DNA of 63,970 nt from NCBI RefSeq assembly GCF_014472415.1, contig NZ_JACSZV010000039.1, positions 1 through 63,970 on the forward strand, written 5' to 3'. The stretch is from Pseudomonas sp. N40(2020). Lineage in GTDB: Bacteria; Pseudomonadota; Gammaproteobacteria; Pseudomonadales; Pseudomonadaceae. Shown one piece after another: positions 8,540 through 16,621 of the stretch. The first letter of the stretch is position 1; each line of letters starts with the position of its first letter. The position numbers were made by a program, and so were the translations under genes. The notes beneath the pieces are model-generated. The model did no database searches. It was not told the DNA's origin and saw nothing but the letters and a program-made list of their open reading frames with translations.

Positions 8540-9397
8540 ATGTCCGCGCCTTCTGTTTTGATTGCCGGTTGTGGTGATGTTGGCAGTCGTCTGGCCAAGC
8601 AATTGTTGACCGCCGGGTGGGAAGTTCATGGCCTGCGCCGTGATGTCTCGCGTTTGCCTGAGGGTGTCATCGGTGTTGCCGGCGACCTGTTCAACGAAGA
8701 CTGTCCGGCGACCTGGCCCGTCGGTGCCGTGGATTACCTGGTGTATTGCGCAGCGGCGACCGATCACGACGAGGCCGGCTATCGCGCGGCTTATGTGCAG
8801 GGTTTGCAGAACGTGCTGAGCTGGCTGGACGACTATGGGCAAGTGCCCGAGCGCCTGATCTTCGTGTCCAGTAGCAGTGTCTACGGGCAACTGGACGGCG
8901 AGTGGGTGGATGAGACTTGCGAGACCGTCGCCACCGGTTACTCAGGTCGATTGATGCTCGAAGCCGAGCAGGTGGCACTTAACAGCGGTATCCCGGCGAG
9001 CGTCCTGCGTCTGACCGGTATCTATGGGCCGGGCCGTGAATGGCTGCTGACTCAGGTACGTCGTGGTTATCGGGTTGCAGTTGATCCGCCGCTGTATGGC
9101 AATCGCATACATGCCGATGACGCGGCGGGATTGCTGGCGTTCCTGCTGGATGCTGATCATCGAGGTGTGGCGCTGGAGCAGTTCTATATTGGCGTCGATG
9201 ATGCACCGGCACCGTTGGCCGAAGTGGTGGGCTGGTTGCGTGAGTACCTCGGTGTGACCGAGTGGGCGGAGGATGCCAGTGTGCGGCGTACCGGTAGCAA
9301 GCGGTGCAGCAATGCCCGGGCGAAGGCCTTGGGTTGGACGCCGAAATACCCGAGTTACCGCGAAGGTTACGCGGCGATCCTTGAAGGAAAATGCTGA
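8540..9397 (+). CDS. NAD(P)-dependent epimerase-type SDR protein
   Basis: A 285-aa extended short-chain dehydrogenase/reductase of the YeeZ-like type. The N-terminal dinucleotide-binding motif is SVLIAGCGDVGSRLAKQL (residues about 5-22), with the glycines in the GxGxxG-like pattern GCGDVG. Residues FVSSSSVYGQ and the later RLTGIYGPGREW resemble the catalytic Ser/Tyr region and the substrate loop of nucleotide-sugar epimerases. The start at 8540 (MSAPSVL) has GGGAG nearby; a longer frame from 8477 is not conserved. It is probably monocistronic, ended by the REP doublet. The natural substrate is unknown. Confidence 0.88.
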   Translation: MSAPSVLIAGCGDVGSRLAKQLLTAGWEVHGLRRDVSRLPEGVIGVAGDLFNEDCPATWPVGAVDYLVYCAAATDHDEAGYRAAYVQGLQNVLSWLDDYGQVPERLIFVSSSSVYGQLDGEWVDETCETVATGYSGRLMLEAEQVALNSGIPASVLRLTGIYGPGREWLLTQVRRGYRVAVDPPLYGNRIHADDAAGLLAFLLDADHRGVALEQFYIGVDDAPAPLAEVVGWLREYLGVTEWAEDASVRRTGSKRCSNARAKALGWTPKYPSYREGYAAILEGKC

Positions 9398-9417
9398 CTT
9401 AAAGACGCCGAAAACAC

Positions 9418-9509
9418 CTGTGGGAGCGAGCTTGCTCGCGAAGGGGCCGGCACATCCAACATCATCGTTGACTGTTAAGCCGCCTTCGCGAGCAAGCTCG
9501 CTCCCACAG
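9418..9509. repeat. REP inverted pair (REPIN-like)
   Basis: CTGTGGGAGCGAGCTTGCTC then CGCGAAGG, a 35-bp spacer, then CCTTCGCGAGCAAGCTCGCT then CCCACAG. The two arms are inverted copies and lie between the convergent SDR and lipoprotein genes. The same doublet occurs at 31047-31139. Confidence 0.9.
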
Positions 9510-9534
9510 TGTTATGTGTTGGTCTCAGGTACGT

Positions 9535-10275
9535 TTACTGCTTCTCAAGCAACCACTTGCGTTCGCCTGGCGTGTACTGCGGCATTTCATCCGCCAACGC
9601 CGTGTTCACGGCCTGGAAGATCTCCAGTTCCTTGCCCTTGCGCGCAAAGATATAGGCATTGCCCTGACCGTTGAGTTGCAGCCACATGTTGTCATTGGTG
9701 CTGCTCATCGACGCGCAATCGCCCGCCAGACACAACGCATAGCGATCGGCACCCGGCAAACCGGAGACCTGGCCATCGGCCTGGAACTGCACGGTGCCGC
9801 CTTCGCCTTGACCACTGGCAATTGTCCAGCTGCCGCCCATGTAGGCCGAATACAGTGCCCGTTCGAAACTGGCCCCGATCGGTGCGCCTTCCGGCACCGG
9901 AATCTGTGCGCGGTCGAAGGCCTGTTCCGGTTCGTTTTCGCTGGCGGCTTGCTGCAGTTGCCCGCCGTCGCGTTTCAGCTCGCTGGCGGAGCTGCCATAG
10001 AAGTCGACTTTCCAGGCGCCGGACTGTTCGCCCAGCAGCCGTCCTTCGACGTTCTCAAAACCGTTGGTATAGCGGGCCTGACCGGCCTTGGTGTTGACGT
10101 CCCACTCCAGGTTCGGGCCGTAGGCCTGAAGCGCTTCGCGCAGGGGGCCGCCCTTGGCTGCAGCATCGATCGCCACCTGGTTGATCCAGGTGCCGCTGAT
10201 GTCACGGTCGGCAGGGTTGCTGGCGCAGCCGCCGAGGAAAATGGCGAGCAGCGGGAGAGCTAGCGCTTTGCGCAT
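9535..10275 (-). CDS. Hypothetical lipoprotein
   Basis: A 246-aa exported lipoprotein. The signal peptide MRKALALPLLAIFLGGCASN has a lipobox LGGC with Cys17, followed by Ala-Ser, which is compatible with outer-membrane sorting. The mature part is polar, with a repeating lipocalin/META-like flavour (SGTWINQVAIDAAAKGG, YMGGSWTIASGQGEGGTVQF, DGQVSGLPGADRYALCLAGDC), but I cannot assign a family. It is 69 bp downstream of ridA and may be the last gene of the spoT run. Some relatives are simply named 'lipoprotein' in Pseudomonas annotations. Confidence 0.8.
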   Translation of the reverse strand: MRKALALPLLAIFLGGCASNPADRDISGTWINQVAIDAAAKGGPLREALQAYGPNLEWDVNTKAGQARYTNGFENVEGRLLGEQSGAWKVDFYGSSASELKRDGGQLQQAASENEPEQAFDRAQIPVPEGAPIGASFERALYSAYMGGSWTIASGQGEGGTVQFQADGQVSGLPGADRYALCLAGDCASMSSTNDNMWLQLNGQGNAYIFARKGKELEIFQAVNTALADEMPQYTPGERKWLLEKQ

Positions 10276-10344
10276 GGTGGAATCCTTTCAAAACCTTTTC
10301 TTGCTGAGCAGTCGGCGCGGCGTCTTAAGGCCGCGCCGTGCGCA

Positions 10345-10725
10345 TCACTCGATGACCAGAATGGCATCCATTTCAACCTGCGAACCCTTTGGCAGTGCCG
10401 CCACGCCGATGGCGGCGCGCGCCGGGTATGGCTGGTCGAAGTACTTGCCCATGATCTCGTTGACCTTGGCGAAGTGGCTCAGGTCGGTGAGGAAAATGTT
10501 CAGTTTGACGATGTCCTTGAACGAACCGCCGGCGGCTTCGGCCACGGCTTTGAGGTTCTCGAACACCTGGACGGTCTGGGCTTCGAAGCCTTCCACCAGT
10601 TCCATGGTTTTTGGGTCCAGAGGAATCTGGCCCGACATGTAAACGGTGTTGCCAGCCTTGATTGCCTGGGAGTAGGTGCCGATGGCAGCCGGGGCCTTGT
10701 CGCTGGTGATAACAGTCTTGGTCAT
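10345..10725 (-). CDS. ridA: RidA family 2-iminobutanoate/2-iminopropanoate deaminase
   Basis: A 126-aa RidA (YjgF) protein that hydrolyses reactive enamine/imine intermediates released by PLP enzymes such as threonine dehydratase. The family signature is complete: APAAIGTYSQAIKAGNTVYMSGQIPLDP at residues about 11-37, and VKLNIFLTDLSHFAKVNEIM and YPARAAIGVAALPKGSQVEMDAI towards the C-terminus, with the catalytic Arg in PARAA. It follows spoT by 24 bp and is probably cotranscribed. A second, more divergent RidA paralogue lies in the dad cluster at 39732. Confidence 0.95.
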   Translation of the reverse strand: MTKTVITSDKAPAAIGTYSQAIKAGNTVYMSGQIPLDPKTMELVEGFEAQTVQVFENLKAVAEAAGGSFKDIVKLNIFLTDLSHFAKVNEIMGKYFDQPYPARAAIGVAALPKGSQVEMDAILVIE

Positions 10726-10749
10726 GTATGACTCCTTGTAATGGTGGGC

Positions 10750-12855
10750 TCAGGCACGCATGCGGGTGATGCGGATCACTCCGGTCAGGGCGCGCAGTTT
10801 CTTGATCACACGGGCCAGGTGCACACGGTCGTGGACGCTGACCACCAACTGGACGACGCTGATGCGACCATCGCGTTCGTCCATGCTGATTTTCTCGATA
10901 TTGCCGTCGGCTGCGTTGACGCTGCTGGCGAGCAGCGCAATCAGGCCGCGCTGATGTTCCAGCTCGACGCGCAGCTCGACGTTGAATTCGCCGGTGACAT
11001 CCTTGGCCCAAGAGAGCTGGATGCATTTTTCCGGGTTGTGCCGGATTTCGCTGATGTTGCGGCAGTTGTCCAGGTGCACGACCATGCCTTTGCCCGCCGA
11101 CAGGTGCCCGACAATCGGGTCGCCCGGGATCGGCGTGCAGCATTTGGCGTAGCTGAGTACCAGGCCTTCGGTGCCGCGAATGGCCAGTGGGCCCTCAGGG
11201 CTTGGCAACTGTTCGCCTTCGCCAAGCAGACGACGGGCGACCACGTAAGCCATGCGATTGCCCAGGCCAATGTCTTCCAACAGGTCTTCGATCAGTTCGA
11301 GGCGATATTCGGCGAGCATCGCCGCGACGCGTTCGGCCGGAATTTTTTCCAGCGCGCTGTCGAAGCCGTTGAGCACTTTGTTCAGCAGGCGTTCGCCGAG
11401 GCTGATCGACTCGGAGCGGCGTTGCAGTTTCAGCGCATGGCGAATGTGCGTGCGCGCCTTGCCGGTGACCACAAAGTTGAGCCACGCCGGGTTCGGCCGT
11501 GCGCCGGGAGCGCTGACGATCTCGACCGTGGAGCCGCTTTGCAGCGGCTCGGACAGCGGTGCGAGACGGCGGTTGATCCGGCAGGCGATGCAACTGTTGC
11601 CAACATCGGTGTGCACCGCGTAGGCGAAGTCGACCGCCGTGGAGCCTTTGGGCAGCTCCATGATCCGGCCTTTGGGCGTGAACACGTAGACCTCGTCCGG
11701 GAACAGGTCGATCTTCACGCTTTCGATGAATTCCAGCGAGTTGCCAGCACGTTGCTGCATTTCCAGCACGCCCTTGACCCACTGACGGGCGCGGGCATGA
11801 GTGCCTTTCGGTTGCTCATCACCACTGGATTTGTACAGCCAATGAGCGGCGATGCCGTTGTTGGCCATCTCTTCCATTTCGCGGGTGCGGATCTGGATCT
11901 CGATCGGCACACCGTGCATGCCGAACAGCGTGGTGTGCAGCGACTGATAGCCGTTGGCCTTGGGAATCGCGATGTAATCCTTGAAGCGTCCCGGCAACGG
12001 TTTGTACAAATTATGTACAGCGCCCAGCACGCGGTAGCAGGTATCGACCTTGTCGACGATGATCCGGAACGCGTAGACGTCCATGATCTCGTTGAAGGCC
12101 CGACGCTTGCCGCGCATTTTCTTGTAGATGCCGTAGAGGTGTTTCTGGCGACCGCTGACTTCGCCCTGAATGCCGTCGATGGCGAGGCAATGACCCAGGG
12201 ATTCTTCGATCTTGTTGACGATTTCCTTGCGGTTGCCCCGGGCGCGTTTGACTGCCTGGTAGATCCGCGCGGAACGCATCGGGTGCATCGCCTTGAAACC
12301 GAGGTCTTCGAATTCGATACGAATGGCGTGCATGCCCAGCCGGTTGGCGATGGGCGCGTAGATTTCGAGGGTTTCCTTGGCGATGCGCCGGCGCTTTTCG
12401 CCGGACAGCACTTCCAGCGTGCGCATGTTGTGCAGGCGGTCGGCAAGCTTGACCAGGATCACACGAATGTCGCGTGCCATGGCCATGGCCATTTTCTGGA
12501 AGTTTTCAGCCTGGGCTTCGGCCTTGGTCTCGAAATTCATCTGGGTCAGTTTGCTGACCCCGTCGACCAGTTCGGCCACGGTTTCACCGAACTGCGCTTG
12601 CAGCGCTTCTTTGGCGATACCGGTGTCTTCGATCACGTCATGCAGCATCGCCGCCATCAGGCTCTGATGGTCCATGTGCATGTCGGCAAGAATATTCGCC
12701 ACCGCAAGAGGATGCGTGACGTACGCCTCGCCGCTGCGACGGCGTTGACCGTCATGGGCTTGTTCGGCGTAGAAATACGCTCGGCGGACCAGGTTGACCT
12801 GGTCATTGCCGAGGTAGGTCGATAAGCGATCGGCGAGGGCGTCTATGCTCGGCAT
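10750..12855 (-). CDS. spoT: Bifunctional (p)ppGpp synthetase/hydrolase SpoT
   Basis: A 701-aa RelA/SpoT protein that makes and degrades the alarmone (p)ppGpp. The hydrolase HD domain is intact, with His-Asp at 72-73 and Glu-Asp at 76-77 (LHDVIEDT). A synthetase domain includes the substrate motif NGYQSLHTTLFG. TGS (VYVFTPKGRIMELPKGSTAVDFAY), a helical/zinc-finger-like region (YAKCCTPIPGDPIVG) and a C-terminal ACT domain (LRVELEHQRGLIALLASSV) follow. The intact HD residues identify it as SpoT rather than RelA. It sits 57 bp after rpoZ, the enterobacterial-like rpoZ-spoT order. Confidence 0.96.
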   Translation of the reverse strand: MPSIDALADRLSTYLGNDQVNLVRRAYFYAEQAHDGQRRRSGEAYVTHPLAVANILADMHMDHQSLMAAMLHDVIEDTGIAKEALQAQFGETVAELVDGVSKLTQMNFETKAEAQAENFQKMAMAMARDIRVILVKLADRLHNMRTLEVLSGEKRRRIAKETLEIYAPIANRLGMHAIRIEFEDLGFKAMHPMRSARIYQAVKRARGNRKEIVNKIEESLGHCLAIDGIQGEVSGRQKHLYGIYKKMRGKRRAFNEIMDVYAFRIIVDKVDTCYRVLGAVHNLYKPLPGRFKDYIAIPKANGYQSLHTTLFGMHGVPIEIQIRTREMEEMANNGIAAHWLYKSSGDEQPKGTHARARQWVKGVLEMQQRAGNSLEFIESVKIDLFPDEVYVFTPKGRIMELPKGSTAVDFAYAVHTDVGNSCIACRINRRLAPLSEPLQSGSTVEIVSAPGARPNPAWLNFVVTGKARTHIRHALKLQRRSESISLGERLLNKVLNGFDSALEKIPAERVAAMLAEYRLELIEDLLEDIGLGNRMAYVVARRLLGEGEQLPSPEGPLAIRGTEGLVLSYAKCCTPIPGDPIVGHLSAGKGMVVHLDNCRNISEIRHNPEKCIQLSWAKDVTGEFNVELRVELEHQRGLIALLASSVNAADGNIEKISMDERDGRISVVQLVVSVHDRVHLARVIKKLRALTGVIRITRMRA

Positions 12856-12912
12856 GATGACTCCTGCCGTTCGCTGTGACCCCGCGCCGTGCTACGTCGA
12901 CCAGGCATAGGC

Positions 12913-13176
12913 TTAGACGGCCTCGTTGGACTCGTCCTCGAACGCTGCGAACAGCGGTTCGTCTTCGACGATTTCAGCGTTGGCGATGAACTCATAGCTC
13001 ATCAGGCCTTCCGCGATTTCACGCAGCGCTACAACGGTAGGCTTGTCGTTTTCCCACTGAACCAGAGGCTCTTTGCCGCCGGTGGCCAGTTGACGGGCAC
13101 GTTTGGTAGAGAGCATGACCAGCTCAAAACGGTTTTCCACGTGGTTCAGGCAGTCTTCAACGGTTACGCGGGCCAT
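12913..13176 (-). CDS. rpoZ: RNA polymerase omega subunit
   Basis: An 87-aa omega subunit, which assists assembly of beta' into RNA polymerase. The N-terminus MARVTVEDCLNHVENRFELV and the ML-STKRARQLATGG segment are the omega signature. The start at 13176 is the conserved one; the frame stays open to 13233 but the extension is not part of the family. It lies between gmk and spoT with a terminator on its upstream side, so it probably has its own promoter in 13177-13239. Confidence 0.96.
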   Translation of the reverse strand: MARVTVEDCLNHVENRFELVMLSTKRARQLATGGKEPLVQWENDKPTVVALREIAEGLMSYEFIANAEIVEDEPLFAAFEDESNEAV

Positions 13177-13239
13177 GGTATTCCTCGGAGCGAATGCAAT
13201 ATGCGCGCTGCCCGGTTGGGCGAGCGGACTCAACAGTTT

Positions 13240-13278
13240 AAAAAATCACCAGCGATTAGGGAAGCGCTGATTTTTTAA
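13240..13278 (-). terminator. Terminator after gmk
   Basis: On the minus strand AAAAATCAGCGCTTCCCTAA-TCGCTGGTGATTTTTT forms an AATCAGCG/CGCTGGTGATT hairpin followed by T residues, 65 bp beyond the gmk stop codon. It separates gmk from rpoZ. Confidence 0.7.
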
Positions 13279-13343
13279 CCAGACTCTTCAACGCGCTGCA
13301 AGTGCCAATGTAAAGCGCTTGCAGCGGTTTTGGGAAGTGCTGA

Positions 13344-13964
13344 TTAGCCGAGCAATTCGGCCAGTAATTTACCGTGACGCTGTTGCTGACGCTTCTGGAT
13401 CAGCTGATTGGCGCGGAAAATCGCCTGCAGATCGTCCAGCGCGTGGGCGAAATCGTCGTTGATGATCAGGTAGTCATAGTCGACGTAGTGGCTCATCTCG
13501 CTGACGGCTTCGCGCATGCGGCCATCAATGATTTCGTCGCTGTCCTGGCCGCGATTGGTCAGGCGCTGATGCAGAGCCTGCAACGACGGCGGCAGGATGA
13601 AGATCGAACGTGCCTGCGGCATCAGCTTGCGCACTTGCTCGGCGCCTTGCCAATCGATTTCCAGAATCAGGTCGTGGCCTTCGTCCAGGGTTTGTTGCAG
13701 GTGGCTTTGCGAGGTGCCGTAGAGGTTGCCGAAGACTTCGGCGCGCTCGAGGAAATCACCGTGCTCGATCATCTTCACGAACTCGTTGCGCTCGACGAAG
13801 TGATAGTTCACGCCGTTCACCTCACCCGGGCGCATGGCGCGGGTGGTGTGGGAGATCGACACGCGGATCTCCGGGTTCGCGTCGGTCAAAGCCTTGACCA
13901 GACTGCTTTTGCCCGCGCCCGATGGCGCGGAAATGATGTACAGGGTGCCGGTGCTGTGGGTCAT
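13344..13964 (-). CDS. gmk: Guanylate kinase
   Basis: A 206-aa enzyme that phosphorylates GMP to GDP. The P-loop is SAPSGAGKSSLVKAL (residues about 12-26). GMP-binding residues are in SISHTTRAMRPGEVNGVNYHF, and the lid region has RLTNRGQDSDEII. Length and motifs are normal. It starts 12 bp after yicC, an arrangement found widely in gamma-proteobacteria, and is followed by a terminator. Confidence 0.96.
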   Translation of the reverse strand: MTHSTGTLYIISAPSGAGKSSLVKALTDANPEIRVSISHTTRAMRPGEVNGVNYHFVERNEFVKMIEHGDFLERAEVFGNLYGTSQSHLQQTLDEGHDLILEIDWQGAEQVRKLMPQARSIFILPPSLQALHQRLTNRGQDSDEIIDGRMREAVSEMSHYVDYDYLIINDDFAHALDDLQAIFRANQLIQKRQQQRHGKLLAELLG

Positions 13965-13976
13965 GTCGGGGTAGCC

Positions 13977-14840
13977 TTACTCAATATTCTGCACTTGTTC
14001 GCGCATCTGCTCGATCAACACCTTGAGGTTGACGGCGGCTTGGGTACTGCGCGGGTCAAAGGCCTTGGAGCCCAGTGTGTTGGCTTCGCGGTTGAGTTCC
14101 TGCATCAGGAAGTCCAGGCGACGTCCGGCCGCACCACCGGACTTGAGCACCCGGCGAACTTCAATGATGTGGGTGCTCAGGCGATCCAGTTCTTCGGCCA
14201 CATCGCTTTTTTGCGCGAGCATGACCATTTCCTGTTCAAGGCGCTGCGGATCCAGCTCGGCCTTCATGTCGGCGAAGCGGTCGAGAACCTTCTGGCGCTG
14301 TGTGGCGAGCATCTGCGGAACCAGTTCGCGCAGGGTCACAACGTCTTCTTCGATGGAAGTCAGGCGATCATTGATCAGTCGCGCCAGTTCTGCGCCTTCA
14401 CGCTCGCGACCGGCTTTGAGTTCTTTCAGCCCTTGATTGAACAGAGCCAAGGCTTCGGCATTCAAGGCTTGCGGGTCACTTGCGTCAGCGACCAGAACCC
14501 CGGGCCAAGCCAGCACTTCGAGAGGGTTGAGGGCGGCAGGGTTCTTGATCAGGCCGGCAACGGTCTCTGCGGCGGCGACCAATTGTGCGGCGCGCTCACG
14601 ATCGACTTGCAGCGGCTTGCCGGTGCTTTCTTCTGTGAACCGCAGGGTGCATTCCAGTTTGCCCCGCGACAGGCCCTGACGCAGCGCTTCACGTACGGCG
14701 CCCTCGAGCTCGCGAAAAGACTCCGGCAGGCGCAGATGCGGCTCCAGATAGCGGCTGTTGACCGAGCGCAGTTCCCAGCTCAGGGTGCCTTGGGCGCCGG
14801 CTTTTTCGACGCGGGCGAAGGCGGTCATGCTGTGCACCAT
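13977..14840 (-). CDS. yicC: YicC family endoribonuclease
   Basis: A 287-aa YicC. The N-terminus MVHSMTAFARVEKAG and the C-terminal DUF1732 segment (ELDRLSTHIIEVRRVL, AAGRRLDFLMQELNREANTL) are diagnostic. In Escherichia coli YicC is reported to be an RNase acting on small RNAs; the role here is by homology. The frame stays open to 15587 through the rph region on the other strand, but the family N-terminus fixes the start at 14840 (or the internal Met at 14828). It is the first gene of a yicC-gmk pair and diverges from rph. Confidence 0.93.
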   Translation of the reverse strand: MVHSMTAFARVEKAGAQGTLSWELRSVNSRYLEPHLRLPESFRELEGAVREALRQGLSRGKLECTLRFTEESTGKPLQVDRERAAQLVAAAETVAGLIKNPAALNPLEVLAWPGVLVADASDPQALNAEALALFNQGLKELKAGREREGAELARLINDRLTSIEEDVVTLRELVPQMLATQRQKVLDRFADMKAELDPQRLEQEMVMLAQKSDVAEELDRLSTHIIEVRRVLKSGGAAGRRLDFLMQELNREANTLGSKAFDPRSTQAAVNLKVLIEQMREQVQNIE

Positions 14841-15067
14841 GGCGGTGACCTCGCAATGCAGATCGGCGCAGAACATGTGTCCCGCAGGCGCGATATGAAT
14901 GAATTTAAGCCGACTGGCAGCAAAGGCGCAGGATTGTAGCGCAGTGCGGCGAAGGCGCCCAAACACACGGTGTGACAAAGGGCTGCAGCCCGTCGGTAAT
15001 GCGTGTTTCAGGGCTTTCGGTCGTCGGCCTGTTTTTTTAACGAGTGCCCAGTGGCGGTGCAGCGCTC

Positions 15068-15073
15068 TATAAT
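15068..15073 (+). promoter_or_regulatory. Probable -10 element of the rph promoter
   Basis: A perfect TATAAT lies 37 bp upstream of the rph ATG, within CGCTCTATAATGCTCC. Seventeen bases upstream is only a weak -35 match (TGCCCA). Predicted transcription start is near 15080. Confidence 0.65.
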
Positions 15074-15110
15074 GCTCCGCAGTTTTCCGTCCCCAGTACA
15101 GGTATCTCCT

Positions 15111-15833
15111 ATGAAACGTCCAAGTGGTCGCGCTGCCGATCAGCTCCGCTCGATCCGCATTACCCGCAACTACACCAAGCACGCCGAAGGATCGGTACTG
15201 GTCGAATTCGGTGATACCAAAGTCATCTGCACCGTCAGCGTCGAAAACGGCGTGCCGCGCTTCCTCAAGGGTCAGGGCCAAGGCTGGTTGACCGCTGAAT
15301 ACGGCATGCTGCCGCGCGCCACCGGCGAGCGTAACCAGCGTGAAGCGAGCCGTGGCAAGCAGGGCGGTCGCACCCTGGAAATCCAGCGCCTGATCGGCCG
15401 CTCTCTGCGTGCTGCTCTGGACATGTCCAAGCTGGGGGACGTGACCCTTTACGTCGATTGCGATGTGATCCAGGCCGACGGTGGCACCCGCACGGCGTCC
15501 ATCACTGGCGCCATGGTTGCCTTGGTCGATGCGCTGAAAGTGATCAAGAAGCGTGGCGGCCTGAAAGGCGGCGACCCGCTCAAGCAAATGATCGGCGCCG
15601 TATCGGTTGGCATGTACCAGGGCGAGCCAGTACTGGATCTGGACTATCTTGAAGACTCCGCCGCCGAGACTGATCTCAACGTGGTGATGACCAGCTCCGG
15701 TGGCTTCATCGAAGTGCAGGGTACTGCTGAAGGCGCGCCGTTCCAGCCTGAAGACCTGAACGCCATGCTGGAACTGGCCAAGAAAGGCATGAACGAAATC
15801 TTCGAACTGCAGAAGGCTGCACTGGCCGACTGA
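15111..15833 (+). CDS. rph: Ribonuclease PH
   Basis: A 240-aa phosphorolytic 3'-5' exoribonuclease that trims tRNA 3' ends. The start MKRPSGRAADQLRSIRITRN is the family N-terminus and a TCTCCT precedes the ATG at 15111; the longer frame from 15003 is not coding. Other motifs are LVEFGDTKVICTVSVE, GWLTAEYGMLPRATGER and the phosphate-binding arginines in RGKQGGRTLEIQRLIGRSLR. The length is normal and the protein appears intact. It diverges from yicC. Confidence 0.97.
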   Translation: MKRPSGRAADQLRSIRITRNYTKHAEGSVLVEFGDTKVICTVSVENGVPRFLKGQGQGWLTAEYGMLPRATGERNQREASRGKQGGRTLEIQRLIGRSLRAALDMSKLGDVTLYVDCDVIQADGGTRTASITGAMVALVDALKVIKKRGGLKGGDPLKQMIGAVSVGMYQGEPVLDLDYLEDSAAETDLNVVMTSSGGFIEVQGTAEGAPFQPEDLNAMLELAKKGMNEIFELQKAALAD

Positions 15834-15861
15834 GCAGGTTCAAACCCGCAAGGAGGACGCG

Positions 15862-16230
15862 ATGAGTGACGAGCAAGAGCTGCTACCCAAACCGAGCCAA
15901 CAGGTTCGCCAATGGGCGATGTTTTGTCACTTGTCCGCCTTGTTGGGGATCTGGATTCCGTTTGGCAACCTGATAGGGCCGCTGATTCTGTGGCAGATGA
16001 AGCGCGAGACGGATCCGTTCATCGATGCGCAGGGTAAAGAGGCGCTGAATTTTCAGATCACCGTGGCGATTGCCTCGGCCATCTGCATTTTGCTGATGTT
16101 GCTGATTATCGGCTTCTTCCTGTTGGGCCTGCTGGCCATCGGTGCGCTGGTCTTGACGATCATCGCGGGGGTGAAAGCCAATGAGGGATTCCCTTATCGA
16201 TATCCGTTCACTTGGCGACTGATCAAATAA
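15862..16230 (+). CDS. DUF4870 membrane protein
   Basis: A 122-aa membrane protein of the DUF4870 (Tic20-like) type. The N-terminal polar tail (MSDEQELLPKPSQQVRQWA) precedes helices at about residues 22-42 and 70-112. The intervening KRETDPFIDAQGKEALNFQ motif is the family hallmark (usually '..FVDEHGKEALNFQ'). AGGAGG lies 8 bp before the ATG at 15862. It follows rph by 28 bp and is probably cotranscribed; the terminator at 16271 ends the unit. Its function is unknown. Confidence 0.9.
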   Translation: MSDEQELLPKPSQQVRQWAMFCHLSALLGIWIPFGNLIGPLILWQMKRETDPFIDAQGKEALNFQITVAIASAICILLMLLIIGFFLLGLLAIGALVLTIIAGVKANEGFPYRYPFTWRLIK

Positions 16231-16621
16231 CGATCAATACGAAGCCTCCGTGACCCGTAAAGTTTTAATACAAATGCCCTGACTTGTCAGGGCATTTGTG
16301 TTCTTGCAACCCTACTAATTACTCTTTCGTGTAGGACTGGTTCTACGCGCGACAATCGGTAGGCGATATTTTTATATATATTCAGCTCTTACACTTCTAG
16401 TCACAACTGCAATGCTTTAGAGCGATCTGAGTCCTTGGCAATAAGACTTGGCGATTGTTAAGGTTACTCCGCGCAACGTTGCTTCAGAAACATCTCGATA
16501 TATTCAAGCCATCGAAGGTCTTTGAATTCCAAATTAATCAGTGTTGAGACAATCAGCCGATTCAATAGGCGTGCGCGGGTAAAAAGTACGCCTGGTGAAT
16601 ATATAGCCAAGAATAATCCCA
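16231..16621. other. Intergenic region before gltS
   Basis: It holds the terminator at 16271-16300, then about 320 bp of sequence noticeably richer in A+T than its neighbours (for example ATTTTTATATATATTCAGCT near 16366). It must carry the gltS promoter. I see no small gene with a good ribosome-binding site. Confidence 0.55.
16271..16300 (+). terminator. Rho-independent terminator after the DUF4870 gene
   Basis: The hairpin CAAATGCCCTGAC-TTG-TCAGGGCATTTG is perfect over 12 bp and is followed by TGTTCTT. Confidence 0.8.

Noticed and set aside
10741..12825. 694-codon plus-strand frame antisense to spoT
   Set aside because: It is the codon shadow of spoT in GC-rich DNA: no ribosome-binding site, no domain, and its residue mix (many His, Asp, Val, Gln) is typical of such shadows.
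13374..14939. 521-codon plus-strand frame across gmk and yicC
   Set aside because: Shadow of two well-supported genes on the other strand.
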